This document shows positions 26,916 to 40,008 of a stretch of 64,000 bases of DNA, in pieces. Source of the DNA: Sphingopyxis sp. OAS728 (GTDB lineage: Bacteria; Pseudomonadota; Alphaproteobacteria; Sphingomonadales; Sphingomonadaceae). The translations under genes were made by a program, and so were the position numbers. The first letter of the stretch is position 1. Each line of letters begins with the position of its first letter. The stretch lies in assembly GCF_014873485.1 (NCBI RefSeq), contig NZ_JADBDT010000001.1, positions 3,404,501 through 3,468,500 of the forward strand. The letters are read 5' to 3'. Below the pieces are notes generated by a model. The model was not told the origin of the DNA. It was given only the letters and a program-made list of their open reading frames with translations, and did not search any database.

Positions 26916-27583
26916 GCGCCGGCCCCCTGTTTCATCATTCGCTTTTCGAGGCGGCGGAGGCGGAGGCCGTGGATGATGAAGGCGGCGATAGCGGTCGGGA
27001 TCGCCCAGAGCGAGAAGTGCAAAGGCTCGATCTGATAGCCATAGCCTTCGAGCACGCCCTTCATCAGCAGGATCGAGCCGATCGCGAGGAAGATATCCTC
27101 GCCGAAGAAGAGGCCGATATTGTCGGTCGCGGCCGAAAAGGCTTTCACTTCCTCGCGCTGGTCGTCGGTGAGCGCGTCGTTGCGTGCCTCGGCGGCGGCT
27201 TCGGCCATCGGGGCAACAAGCGGGCGGACGGTCTGCGCATGGCCCGCGACCGAGGTGAGGCCGACCGCAGCCATCGCCTGACGGAGCAGGAGGTAGCCGG
27301 TGAGCAGACGGCCGAGCGTCGCGCCCTTCATCCGGTCGATCAGGCTGCGCGCATGCTGTTGCAGGCCGTAGGCTTCGAGCAGGCCGATGACCGGCAGGAC
27401 GATCCAGATGATCGAGACATAGCGCGTGTCGTTGAATGCCTTGCCAAAGGCGGCGATGATCGCGGCGATGTCGAGCCCCGCGGCGAGCCCGGTCGCGAGC
27501 GCCGAAGCCATGATGACGAGCAGCGGATTGAAGCGGAGCAGGAAGCCCGCGATGATGATCAGGATGCCGATCAGGACGAGCAT
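26912..27583 (-). CDS. DUF969 family permease partner
   Basis: A 223-residue membrane protein with about five to six helices: LVLIGILIIIAGFLLRFNPLLVIM at the start, then DTRYVSIIWIVLPVIGLLEAYGLQ and GLTSVAGHAQTVRPLVAPMAEAAAE. It is the constant partner of DUF979 and overlaps it by four bases. It sits between the permease and the 5-oxoprolinase, with a 57-base gap to the latter, and likely forms the other half of the transporter. Confidence 0.9.
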   Translation of the reverse strand: MLVLIGILIIIAGFLLRFNPLLVIMASALATGLAAGLDIAAIIAAFGKAFNDTRYVSIIWIVLPVIGLLEAYGLQQHARSLIDRMKGATLGRLLTGYLLLRQAMAAVGLTSVAGHAQTVRPLVAPMAEAAAEARNDALTDDQREEVKAFSAATDNIGLFFGEDIFLAIGSILLMKGVLEGYGYQIEPLHFSLWAIPTAIAAFIIHGLRLRRLEKRMMKQGAGA

Positions 27584-27640
27584 GATCGATATCCCTTCAT
27601 TCCGTCGTCCCCGCGTGGGGTAGACCGCGCTGTCGTCAAA

Positions 27641-31274
<3,634 letters not shown>

Positions 31275-31291
<17 letters not shown>

Positions 31292-32897
31292 TGTCGGGCC
31301 AGCGAATGACGATGGCGAGACTGTTGTCAACCGCGGTGCGCGTCCAGCTGCCCTTGAGCTGGCGTTCGATCATCGAACGGATGAAGCGGGTGCCGAAGCT
31401 TTCGCTTTCGATATGCGGGGTTTCGGCGAGGCCGGTTTCCGACCAGTCGAGTTCGATGTCGCTGCCGTCGCGGTGCCAGCCGACCGCGAGGCGGCCCTTG
31501 CCCGCGAGCGCCCCATATTTGATGCTGTTGGTGACGAATTCGTGGAGCGCGAGCGAGATCGCCTGCGCCCCTTCGTCGCCCAAACGGACCTCGGGCCCGG
31601 CGATGGCGGCGAGCTGTTCTGCGGATACCCCCGCGAGTTCGAGTTCGCGGCGGACGATCTGGCCGAGCTCGACGCTGTCGACCGCGCCGGTGACGAGCAT
31701 CTGCTTGGCGTCCGACAGCGCCCGCATGCGCCCGTCAAACTTGTTTTCGAACTCTTCGAGCGAGGCGGATTCGCGGAGCGTGATGCGCGCGAGCGCGCCG
31801 ATGCGGGCGAAGGCGTTCTTCATCCGGTGCGCCATCTCGCCGATCATCAGTTCGCGGTCCTCGGCGTGGCGTGCCTTTTCCTCGGCAAGCGCCTGCGCCT
31901 CGCCGACGCGGCGCTGCTGGACGCGGTGAAGCTGTGTCGCGAGCAAGGCCAGCGCGAGGCCGAACAGGAAGATGCCGAGCGGGCGGCCGAGGCGTTCGAG
32001 CAGGCGGCCGTACGAGATACGCATCGTCCATTGCCGGTCGGCGATGCGCAGCACCTGTTCCTGCGCGTCCCAGCCCATCTTGCCATGCCGGAAGATGACG
32101 GGCGCCGAGGGACCGGCGCCCGCGCGGATTTCGAGTCCGTTGATCTGGCCGAGCTGCGGCCCGAGCACGGCCTTCATCATGTCGTTCACCCGAAAGGGGG
32201 CGTAGATGAACGCCTCGATCGGCCGAAAGCCCGGCGCCGTCGCGACCGTGCCGGCGGCGGCTTCGCTTGCCATTCCCCGGGCATAGACGGGAAGATAGAT
32301 AAGAAAGCCGGGCTGTTTGACCTTGGCAGCGCGTTCCTGCGCGAGATGGACGATCCCGCTCGCGGCGGGGCGGCCGGTTTGCCAGGCGCGGCGCATCGCT
32401 TCGCGGCGCACGGGCTCGCCATACATGTCGAAACCGAGCGCAACCTGGCGGCGCGGCGTATATGGTTCGACCAGCGCGACGGCGAAGCCGACCGGCTGGT
32501 CGGTCGTGCCCCACACCTTGATGTCCTGGCCATAATTTTCCCGGAGCCGCGCCTCGACCCCCGCCGGATCGCCCGCACGCATCGCAGCCGCGATGCCGAT
32601 GCCCTCCATCCCCGGGGCCTGGACCTGCGGCTGGAGCGCGGCGAGATAGGAGCGAATGCCGGGGCCGCTGGCCGCGGCGTCGGACTGGTAGAGCGCGCGC
32701 ACCCCTTCGAGGATTGCAACATGGTCGCGGAGCCGCATGTTGAACTGTGCCGCGACACGCTCGGCCTGATCGGCTTCTTCGGCTTGATTATAGAGGAAAC
32801 TGGCGCTCGCCGCGACGATGGTCGCCAGCAAGATCACCAGCCCGACGAACCGGACCAGCAGCGCCAACAGCCGATCTGCCCATGACGAAGGGCGCAT
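31275..32897 (-). CDS. CHASE-domain sensor histidine kinase (HWE/HisKA_2 type)
   Basis: A 540-residue membrane kinase. Helix 1 (about 12-34), a periplasmic CHASE domain (about 60-230: ILEGVRALYQSD, YLAALQPQVQAPGMEGIGI), helix 2 (about 307-323), then a HisKA_2/HWE kinase with phospho-accepting His357 in GEMAHRMKNAFARI and ATP-binding LHEFVTNSIKYGAL and LDWSETGL. No response regulator lies adjacent. It overlaps the 5-oxoprolinase start by 17 bases, so both may be cotranscribed. The CHASE ligand is unknown. Confidence 0.92.
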
Positions 32898-33064
32898 TGA
32901 TATATCCTGCCTGATGGCTGCCGCAGCAGCGCCCCCCTCTGTCCCCGGATGTTTCACGGCAGGCAGCCGATAGCAAGTTTATTTCGTGCCGATCCGGCGG
33001 TGTCCAACGGGTTGCGACCCGCAACCTTTCGCCTATGCTGGTGCGAAATAAAGGGAGAAGCAGG

Positions 33065-33715
33065 ATGATTGTCTATGGCTCGCTGGTGTCGCCGTTCGTC
33101 CGTAAATTGCTGGGCTTTCTGGGCGAAAAAGGGATCGAATTCGAGCTGAAGGGCGTCGGGATCGGCGATCCCGATCCGGGGTTCCGCGCCGCTTCGCCGC
33201 TGGGCAAGATGCCCGCGATGGATGACGACGGCTTCCTGCTCGCCGATTCGAGCGCGATCATCCAATATATCGAGGCGAAATACCCCGAACCGGTGCTGAT
33301 CCCCGCCGACCCGCAGGAGCGCGGGCGCGTGATCTGGTGGGAGGAATTCGGCGACACGGTGTTCGCGGCGTGCAGCGGCAAGATGTTCTTCAACCGTATC
33401 GTCGCCCCGAAGTTCCTGGGACGCGAGGGCGACCTGGCCGCCGCGGCGTTGGCCGAGGGCGAGGAATTGCCCAAGCTGCTCGCCTATCTGGAAGGTGCGA
33501 TCCCTGCGTCGGGCTTTCTGGTCGGAGACCGGCTGACGCTCGCCGACCTGGCGGTTGCGTCGCCGCTGATGAACTTCCGCCACTGCGGCGCGGGCATCGA
33601 TCCTGCCGCGCATCCGAAGATCGCGGCGTGGAGCGAGGCTATCTTGTCGCGGCCGAGCATGGCGCCGTGGATCGCGAAGGAAGAGCGGCTGATCGCGCGG
33701 GTGCTGGCGAGCTAG
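33065..33715 (+). CDS. Glutathione S-transferase
   Basis: A 216-residue GST. The thioredoxin-fold N-terminus has YGSLVSPFVRKLLGFLGEKGIEFE, SPLGKMPAM with the cis-Pro and DSSAIIQYIE for glutathione binding. The all-helical C-terminus ends GFLVGDRLTLADLAVASPLMNF. The start at 33065 follows AGGG by a few bases; the frame is open to 33035. The class and substrate are uncertain. It stands alone, divergent from the kinase. Confidence 0.9.
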   Translation: MIVYGSLVSPFVRKLLGFLGEKGIEFELKGVGIGDPDPGFRAASPLGKMPAMDDDGFLLADSSAIIQYIEAKYPEPVLIPADPQERGRVIWWEEFGDTVFAACSGKMFFNRIVAPKFLGREGDLAAAALAEGEELPKLLAYLEGAIPASGFLVGDRLTLADLAVASPLMNFRHCGAGIDPAAHPKIAAWSEAILSRPSMAPWIAKEERLIARVLAS

Positions 33716-33725
33716 GGTCAGGGCT

Positions 33726-34241
33726 CTAGAATTCGACGACGATCCGGACGCGCTCGGCGCCGATGCCGAGGTCGCGCGCTATCTGTTCGCGGCGGTAGTC
33801 GATCAGCGCCTGTATCTCCTGCACCCCGTGCAGTCCCTCGGGCGCGGCTTCGTCGATGACCGGTTCCACCTGATCGCCGTGGGTGGTGGGCGCCGGCTCG
33901 ATAGCGGGCGGTGCGTCGATGGCGCTCTTGAGTTCGACCGCGCTCAGCGTGGCGGGCGATACCGGGCCTTCGAACTGGCATCCGAAAAGCCGCCCGCTGG
34001 CCCAGATGACCTTCGCCGTGATGTCGCCGGCGTGCGGAAGCTCGATTTCGATGCGGTCGCCGGCCACCAGTTTGACGTCGCTTTCGAGCAATAGCCCGGT
34101 TCCCGAGATATTGTGGATCTGCACCTCGATGTCGGTGCCGTCATGCCGCAGGCCCGACGCGAGAAGGCTGAGTTTGCGGCGCGCGTCGATACGTTTGTCG
34201 GCGCCGGGCGCCGATGGCAGAAAATGTCCGTAAATAGGCAT
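33726..34241 (-). CDS. PilZ-domain protein
   Basis: A 171-residue protein with a PilZ domain in residues 15-105. Visible marks are RIDARRKLSLLA, NISGTGLLLESD and KVIWASGRLFGCQFEGPV; the cyclic-di-GMP RxxxR is present as RIDARRK. The C-terminal 65 residues, rich in Pro, Glu and Ala, end with a helix (QALIDYRREQIARDLGIGAERVRIVVEF). It is a plausible reader of the second messenger made by the cyclase at 22526. Confidence 0.87.
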   Translation of the reverse strand: MPIYGHFLPSAPGADKRIDARRKLSLLASGLRHDGTDIEVQIHNISGTGLLLESDVKLVAGDRIEIELPHAGDITAKVIWASGRLFGCQFEGPVSPATLSAVELKSAIDAPPAIEPAPTTHGDQVEPVIDEAAPEGLHGVQEIQALIDYRREQIARDLGIGAERVRIVVEF

Positions 34242-34530
34242 AGCCGGTTGTTGGAGTTCGCCGGTTAAAAGAAGGTTAGCGGACGCGTCGAAACACGGCG
34301 CACCGGCGCAAAAAATGCACGGGTGCCGGGCGCGTAATTTAGTCCGGCGGGGTTAACCTATGTTGCGGGTGAAGCCGCGCGGGATCGTTAATCATCGGCG
34401 CACTGACGCCAGACTCGCGACCCAGGATGGCCGAGGGGGTTCCTCTTGCGTAGCCATATTCAAGAGGACGGAAGGGTTCTGCCGCGAGGTGGAGCCCTTC
34501 TTGCCATCGGCGGCCGGCGCGCCTGCCCGG

Positions 34531-36123
34531 CTATCGGCGTTCGACCATCCCGAGGTTGATTGTTCGCGTGATCCCGATCGCGTCCAGAAACGCCGCGTCG
34601 TGGCTGACGACGATCAGCGCGCCATCATAGGCGGCGAGGCCGGTTTCGATCGCGGTCAGCGAGTCGATATCGAGATGGTTGCCGGGTTCGTCGAGGATCA
34701 GCAGCTGTGGCGGCTGCGGCGCGCCGAGGACGCAGGCAAGCCCGGCGCGGAGCATCTGCCCGCCGCTCAGCGTGCCGACGACCTGGTCGGCGGCGTCGGC
34801 GCGGAAACGAAAGCGCGCGAGCGCGGCGCGGCACTGATTGTTCGTCGTCCCGGGATTGAGCGCGAGGAAATTGTCGGCGATCGAGCGCGCGGGATCGAGC
34901 AGGCCGACGCGCTGGTCGAAGAGCGCGAAGGCGACGCCGACGCGGACGTCGCCGGCCCACGGCGCGAGCGTGCCCGCGACCAGCGCGAGCAGCGTCGATT
35001 TGCCCGAGCCGTTGGGACCGGTGATCGCGACACGTTCGGGGCCGGTGATGGTCAGCGACAGATTTTCGATCACCGGCCGGCCTTCGGCATAGCCCGCGGT
35101 GACATGATCGAGGGCGAGCACCGTCCGCGACGCGGGAAGACCGGCCGAAGGCAGGCCGGCCGACAGCGGATCGATTACCTCGACCTTCGCACGCGCCGCG
35201 GCGAGACGCTCCTCGGCGTCGCCGCGCTGGCGTTCGGCGAGGCGGCTTCCCGCCGCGCGGGTTTCCTCGGCGCGGCGCTTGAGGCCGCCGATGACGATCT
35301 TGGGCATGTCGCCGCGCGCTGCCTTGGCGCGCCCGCGCGAGTCGCGGCGGTCCTGCTTTTCGGTCGCCACCTGCGCCTGCCGCTGCGCGGCATCGGCGCG
35401 CTTTTCGGCACCCGCGAGTTCGGCCTCGACCGCCGCCTGCTCGATATCCTTGCGCGCGCGATACGCGCTCCAGCCGCCGCCGTAGCGCGTGCCGCCAAGG
35501 CTGGTCAGTTCGACGATCGCGTCCATTTCCTCGAGCAATTCGCGGTCGTGGCTGACGACGATCGCGCCGCCGCGCCAGCGGGCGAGCAGGTCGCGCACCG
35601 CGTCGCGGCCCGCGCGGTCGAGATTGTTGGTGGGCTCGTCGAGGAGCAAGAAATCGGGCGCGGCGAACATCGCCCCGGCGAGCGCGGCGCGCGTGCGCTG
35701 GCCGCCCGAGAGCTGCGCGAGCGGGGTGTCGGCGGGAAGTGGCAGGCCGACCCCCGCGAGCGCTTCGTCGATCCGCGCTTCGAGCGTCCAGTCGGCGTCG
35801 CCGATTTCGTCGACGCTGGCTTCGCCGGCCTCGGCCTTGCGGAGCAGCGCGAGCGCGCCCCGCGCGCCGAACAGGTCGGCGATCGTCTCGTGCGGCGCGA
35901 CCCGCACCGTCTGGCGGAGCATCGCGATGCTGCCGTGAACCCCGATGCTGCCCGATGCGGGCGTCAGTTCGCCGGTCAGCAGGCGCAGCAGCGTCGATTT
36001 GCCGACGCCGTTGCGGCCGACGATGCCGGCGCGTTCGGACTGGAAATTGAGGTCGAGGCCCGAAAGGACGGCGCGGCCGTCAGGCGTGGACCAGCTGAGA
36101 TTGGAGATTGTGATGGCGGGCAT
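34531..36123 (-). CDS. ABC-F ATPase
   Basis: A 530-residue duplicated ATPase without membrane helices. Walker A loops GRNGVGKST and GPNGSGKST, two signature LSGGQ loops and Walker B LLDEPTNNLD and ILDEPGNHLD are present, with a long charged linker between the halves. The ABC-F class rescues or tunes ribosomes; this one resembles a general rather than resistance type. The ATG at 36123 has AGGAAAG nine bases upstream. Confidence 0.9.
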   Translation of the reverse strand: MPAITISNLSWSTPDGRAVLSGLDLNFQSERAGIVGRNGVGKSTLLRLLTGELTPASGSIGVHGSIAMLRQTVRVAPHETIADLFGARGALALLRKAEAGEASVDEIGDADWTLEARIDEALAGVGLPLPADTPLAQLSGGQRTRAALAGAMFAAPDFLLLDEPTNNLDRAGRDAVRDLLARWRGGAIVVSHDRELLEEMDAIVELTSLGGTRYGGGWSAYRARKDIEQAAVEAELAGAEKRADAAQRQAQVATEKQDRRDSRGRAKAARGDMPKIVIGGLKRRAEETRAAGSRLAERQRGDAEERLAAARAKVEVIDPLSAGLPSAGLPASRTVLALDHVTAGYAEGRPVIENLSLTITGPERVAITGPNGSGKSTLLALVAGTLAPWAGDVRVGVAFALFDQRVGLLDPARSIADNFLALNPGTTNNQCRAALARFRFRADAADQVVGTLSGGQMLRAGLACVLGAPQPPQLLILDEPGNHLDIDSLTAIETGLAAYDGALIVVSHDAAFLDAIGITRTINLGMVERR

Positions 36124-36260
36124 GGACATGGACTTTCCTGGCGGCAAGGCGGGGCGTTGCGGGCAGGTATTGATCCATGGCGAAAGTCTCCGGTTGGCGG
36201 GCCGATGTAGAGGCTGCGGTTGCGGTACGCAAGCCGGACGCGATACGCCGCTATGATGCT

Positions 36261-36279
36261 AATAACCAAATAGGTTATT
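36261..36279. promoter_or_regulatory. Palindrome AATAACC-AAATA-GGTTATT, orphan operator candidate
   Basis: A perfect 7-bp inverted repeat with a five-base centre lies in an AT-rich island of a GC-rich genome, followed six bases later by TTGACA. The form is like operators of small winged-helix regulators, but no such gene is next to it. Confidence 0.5.
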
Positions 36280-36399
36280 TTATATTGACATCGTCACGCT
36301 GATATGGCACAAGTGTCACATCATGAAGAATTGCGAGTCGGGCCGGTGCCCCTTCCGATGCGGGGGGTAATCCGGCCCTTCTGCTTTTGGAGGTGGGCG

Positions 36400-36906
36400 A
36401 TGGATCTGGTGGTGAAAAGCGGGAAGGCGCGATTGCTGGTCAAGACGAAACGTGCGGCCCGCGAGCTTTCCGCGCGCAAGCGCGACGCGTTCATCCAGCA
36501 TCTGAGCGAGACCTGCAACGTGCGGCTGTCAGCCGAGCGGGTGGGCGTTTCCTTTTCGACCTTTTACAAGATTCGCCAGCGCGATCCGGCGTTTGCGGCC
36601 GCTTGGCAACAGGCGCTCGACGATGGCTATCAGCGGTTGGAGATGGGGTTGCTCCATGCCGCTTTGGCGGTGGTAGAGGGCGGGCGCCCGAATGGAAGCG
36701 AAACGAGCGACGGCGCGGTCATCGCGCCGATGACGATGGAGCAGGCGTTTCGGGTTCTGGGGCGCCACGAAGGGAGTGTTCGCGGCGGGAAGCTGCGCAG
36801 CCTCCGTATTGGCAAGGGCAAGATGCCGACGTCGGAAGAAACCGATGCGGAGGTGTTGAAGCGGCTTGCGATCCTGCGACGTCAGCGCGGCTGGGATCAG
36901 CTGTAG
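36400..36906 (+). CDS. GTA small-terminase-like protein
   Basis: A 168-residue protein with an N-terminal helix-turn-helix (RKRDAFIQHLSETCNVRLSAERVGVSFSTFYKIRQRDPAF) and a C-terminal PTSEETDAEVLKRLAILRRQRGWDQL. It lies two bases before the large terminase, the position of gene 1 in Rhodobacter-type GTAs. GGAGG at 36389-36393 supports the start. It has a paralogue at 20427. It probably once guided packaging; with the GTA broken, it has no evident partner. Confidence 0.8.
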   Translation: MDLVVKSGKARLLVKTKRAARELSARKRDAFIQHLSETCNVRLSAERVGVSFSTFYKIRQRDPAFAAAWQQALDDGYQRLEMGLLHAALAVVEGGRPNGSETSDGAVIAPMTMEQAFRVLGRHEGSVRGGKLRSLRIGKGKMPTSEETDAEVLKRLAILRRQRGWDQL

Positions 36907-36908
36907 CG

Positions 36909-38117
36909 ATGGTGCAGGCGACACGCGACGTCGTCGGCGATTTGCTGGAGCTGTTGGGAACGCTGACGCCGGGCCAGCTGCGGCGATTGATGCGCGACCT
37001 TCCGATCAAACATCGGCGCGAGCTCGTCGAGCGTTGGCAGGGCTGGGCGCAACCCGGGCAATGCGAGCCGTCGGGCGATTGGCGCATCTGGATGATCCGC
37101 GCCGGGCGCGGGTTCGGCAAGACGCGCGCGGGGGCGGAATGGATCAGCGAATGGGCGCGGATGCTGCCCGAGGCACGGATCGCGCTGGTCGCGGCGAACG
37201 ATGCCGACGGGCGCCGCGTGATGATCGAGGGGCCGAGCGGGCTGCTGGCTGTGGCGCGATCGGACGAAGAACCGATGTGGCGTGAAGGATTGCGCGAATT
37301 GCATTTCAGCAGCGGTGCGGTGGCGACGCTCTATTCGGCGGCGGCGGCGGAGAATCTGCGCGGGCCCGAGCATCATGTCGCCTGGTGCGACGAACTGGCG
37401 AAATGGCCGCAGGGCGATGCGGCGTGGGACAATCTGATGATGGGGTTGCGGCTGAAGCCTTCGGCGCTCGAGACGAGCGACAGCCTCGACGTCGCGACGA
37501 TGGACCTGGAGGGCGCGGTCACCAGCGATGCGATCGCGGCGCGCGATCTGGATGCGGGGCGCTGGGATGGCGCGGAGCTGGAGCTGTTCGTCACCGACTG
37601 GAGCGCGCCCGAGGTTGCGCCGGTCACGGTGGCGCGTGGATCGGTGGGGGCGATCGAGCGGCGCGGGCCGGCCTTTGCGGTGGAGTTGCAGGGCGTGACG
37701 CGGGTGCTCGACCGGCCGGTGTGCCCGGCGACGTCGCCGTCGTGCCGCGCGATGCTTGGCGACCGGGCGTGCCGGGTCGACCTGACGCCGCTGACGCATG
37801 TGCGCCGGGTCGTCGCGGTCGACGGGCGCATGGTGACGCTCGATGCCGCGGTGCCGGGGATGGCGTTCGGCGAGCTTCTGTGGATCGAGGGCGCCAATTG
37901 CGGATTGGCGAGCCCGGTGATCGCGGTCGACGAGGCGGTGCTGCATTTGGCCGAAGCGCCGGCGTTTGCGGTCGCAGGGCCGGTGCGCGTGCGGCTCACC
38001 GAAGGGTGCGACAAGCAGCTTGCGACGTGCCGCGACCGCTTTGCGAACGCGATCAATTTTCGCGGCGAGGCCCACTTGCCCGGCAATGATTTGCTGACGC
38101 GCTATCCCGGTGGCTGA
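36909..38117 (+). pseudogene. In-frame fusion of GTA large terminase N-terminus and DUF2163 tail protein
   Basis: A 402-residue open frame joins two GTA genes. Residues 1-182 are the large terminase ATPase with Walker A GRGFGKTRAGAEW (66-78) and Walker B HHVAWCDELAKW (155-166), cut after NLMMGLRL. From about 183 (nucleotide near 37455) the sequence is the DUF2163 tail protein, with VTSDAIAARDLDAGRWDGAELELFVTDW and the Cys-rich CPATSPSCRAMLGDRACRVDL. The nuclease domain and all genes normally between (portal, protease, capsid, tail tube, tape measure) are absent. It cannot do either original job. The frame is open, so the deletion is recent or the fusion is tolerated. Confidence 0.85.
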
Positions 38118-38427
38118 GGTTGGAGCGCGCGCCTTTGCGGCGGCGCGGGCGATGGTTGGCGTGGGGTTCCGGCCGCAAGGGAGCGATCCGGCGACGGGGC
38201 TCGATTGTGTGGGGCTGGTGTGGGCCGCCTATGCGGCGGCGGGATGCCGGCTGGTGCGGCCGGTCGGTTTGCCGCCGCCGCGGCCGATGGACGCGAAACG
38301 CTGGTCTGGCGCGCCGATCTGGCAGCGCTGGCGCTCACGGTGGGGCATGTCGTGGCGTTGGAGGATGGTAGCCGTTGGCGGCTGGCAGCGCGGACGGTAC
38401 GCGGGAGTGACATCCTGCTGGAGCTGA
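38110..38427 (+). pseudogene. GTA NlpC/P60-like cell wall peptidase, truncated
   Basis: Only the first 57 or so residues match the NlpC/P60 peptidase of GTA tails: AFAAARAMVGVGFRPQGSDPATGLDCVGLVW, including the catalytic Cys. The start GTG overlaps the fusion gene stop by eight bases. After about 38282 the real homology moves to another frame, and this frame continues as out-of-frame tail sequence to 38427. The catalytic His part is lost. Confidence 0.75.
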
Positions 38428-39416
38428 GGCGCCACGAGCCGCTGCCTGCCGCCGAGGTTCCGGCCGAACCGGGCGTTCCGGTCAGCGCGCCCGACTGGCC
38501 CGACGCCGTCGGGTCGGTTCGCCTGTTCGACCTTCCCAACATCGGAAGTCCGGCGGCATCGGCGCCGCGATTGTTGATTGCCGGCGCTGGTAGCAACGAT
38601 GGCTGGCGCGGCGCCGATTCCTGGTTCGTCGCGTCGCCCGGTGCCGAACCGATCCCGGTCGGCACCGTGCGTCCGGCCGCGGCTCTCGGCGCGCTAGCCG
38701 AGCCGCTCGCCGCAGGGAGCGATTGCCTGTTCGATCTTTCGAACAGCGTCGAGGTCCAGCTGGTCAATCCCGCGATGACATTGGAATCGGTCGGCGACGC
38801 CGCGCTGCTGGGCGGCGTGAACCGGGCGATGGTGAGCGGCGAGTTGCTGCAGTTCGGCGTCGCCGAGGTTATTGGACCCGGTCGCTGGCGCCTCACGCGC
38901 TTGCTGCGCGGGCGGGCCGGGACCGACAGCGGAATGACCCATTTGGCCGGGGCGCCGTTCGTTATGCTCGATGATCCGGCGCTGTTGACACTGTCCGAGA
39001 CCCTTGCTGCTTTGGGAGAAAACGGCGCGGCGACCGTCGAATGGGCACCGCGGGGCGGGACCACGCTGGCCGAGGTTGACGTGCCGGTGGCCGGCCGGGC
39101 GCTGCAGCCGCTGGCTCCGGTGCACGGGAAGGTCCGCGCCGATGGAGCCGGCGGGGTGACGATCGACTGGGTGCGACGCAGCCGCGTCGATACGGGGTGG
39201 CGCGACCATGTCGATCAGCCCCTTGGTGAAGCAACCGAGGCATGGCGCATTGCACTGGTACCACCCATTCCGGGGATCGGGCCGTGGGCAAGCGTGTCGC
39301 CGACGTTGAATATCGGTGCCACCGACCTCGCAATATTGCCGCCCGGCTGCGCGATCGAAATCCGGCAGGTGGGGGATTTCGCGCTGTCGCCGCCCCTGTC
39401 CCTGCCATTGACGTAA
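38283..39416 (+). pseudogene. C-terminal remnant of GTA host-specificity/tail protein (gene 15-like)
   Basis: About 377 residues with the character of the C-terminal part of the very long GTA baseplate protein (ADGRETLVWRADLAALALTVG onward, then beta-rich segments such as GRWRLTRLLRGRAGTDSGM and a fibronectin-like region VRADGAGGVTIDWVRRSRVDTGW). The N-terminal part, with its TIM-barrel domain, is gone. The frame differs from the peptidase remnant, so a deletion joined them out of frame. It has no own clear start. Confidence 0.75.
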
Positions 39417-39427
39417 AGGATTGAGCC

Positions 39428-39880
39428 ATGACCGATATGCCGACCACACCGCGCTTCGCGTTACCGTTACTTGCCGTAGCACAGGCGCAGAAAGAGGTGA
39501 CGCACAACGAAGCCCTGACGCTGCTCGATGCCTTGATTCATGCTGCTGTCGAAGCCGGGCCGCTTGCCGTGCCGCCCTCAAGTCCCGTCGACGGGCAATG
39601 CTGGATCGTGGGCGCGGCACCGACGGGCGCCTGGACGGGACAGGGAAATGCGATCGCGATCCGGACCGGGGCCGGGTGGCGATTTGCGCCGCCGCGCGAG
39701 GGGATGCGGGCGACGCGTCTGACCGATGGCGCACAGCTTCGTTTCGATGGGGGCGTATGGGTGGGCCCGGGGACAGTCGCGGCGCCTTCGGGCGGGTCGG
39801 TAATCGACACCCAGGCACGCAGCGCGCTTTCGACATTGATCCTTCAGCTCGCCGCGCAGGGTCTTCTGATTTCAGGCTGA
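39428..39880 (+). CDS. DUF2793 protein, terminal gene of the GTA cluster
   Basis: A 150-residue protein of the DUF2793 family, found at the end of alphaproteobacterial GTA and phage tail clusters. It has PRFALPLLAVAQAQKEVTHNEALTLLDAL near the start and a beta-rich GAWTGQGNAIAIRTGAGWRFAPPREG body. It may be a head or tail fibre part. It appears intact, unlike its upstream neighbours, and lies 11 bases after the broken tail gene. Confidence 0.85.
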   Translation: MTDMPTTPRFALPLLAVAQAQKEVTHNEALTLLDALIHAAVEAGPLAVPPSSPVDGQCWIVGAAPTGAWTGQGNAIAIRTGAGWRFAPPREGMRATRLTDGAQLRFDGGVWVGPGTVAAPSGGSVIDTQARSALSTLILQLAAQGLLISG

Positions 39881-40008
39881 ATTTTGGTTCATTGACATCG
39901 CGAGTGCGACTTTTTGGCAACATATTGACGATTTGTTAGCTTGCACGGAACCAAAGCGGCGGGTAGGACGTCCTCGAGACGTATATCTCAATTGAAAGGG
40001 GAATTATT

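Noticed and set aside
36400..39880. Ordinary prophage remnant rather than GTA
   Set aside because: The order small terminase, TerL, DUF2163, NlpC/P60, gene-15-like, DUF2793 is that of alphaproteobacterial GTAs, and there is no lysogeny or replication gene.
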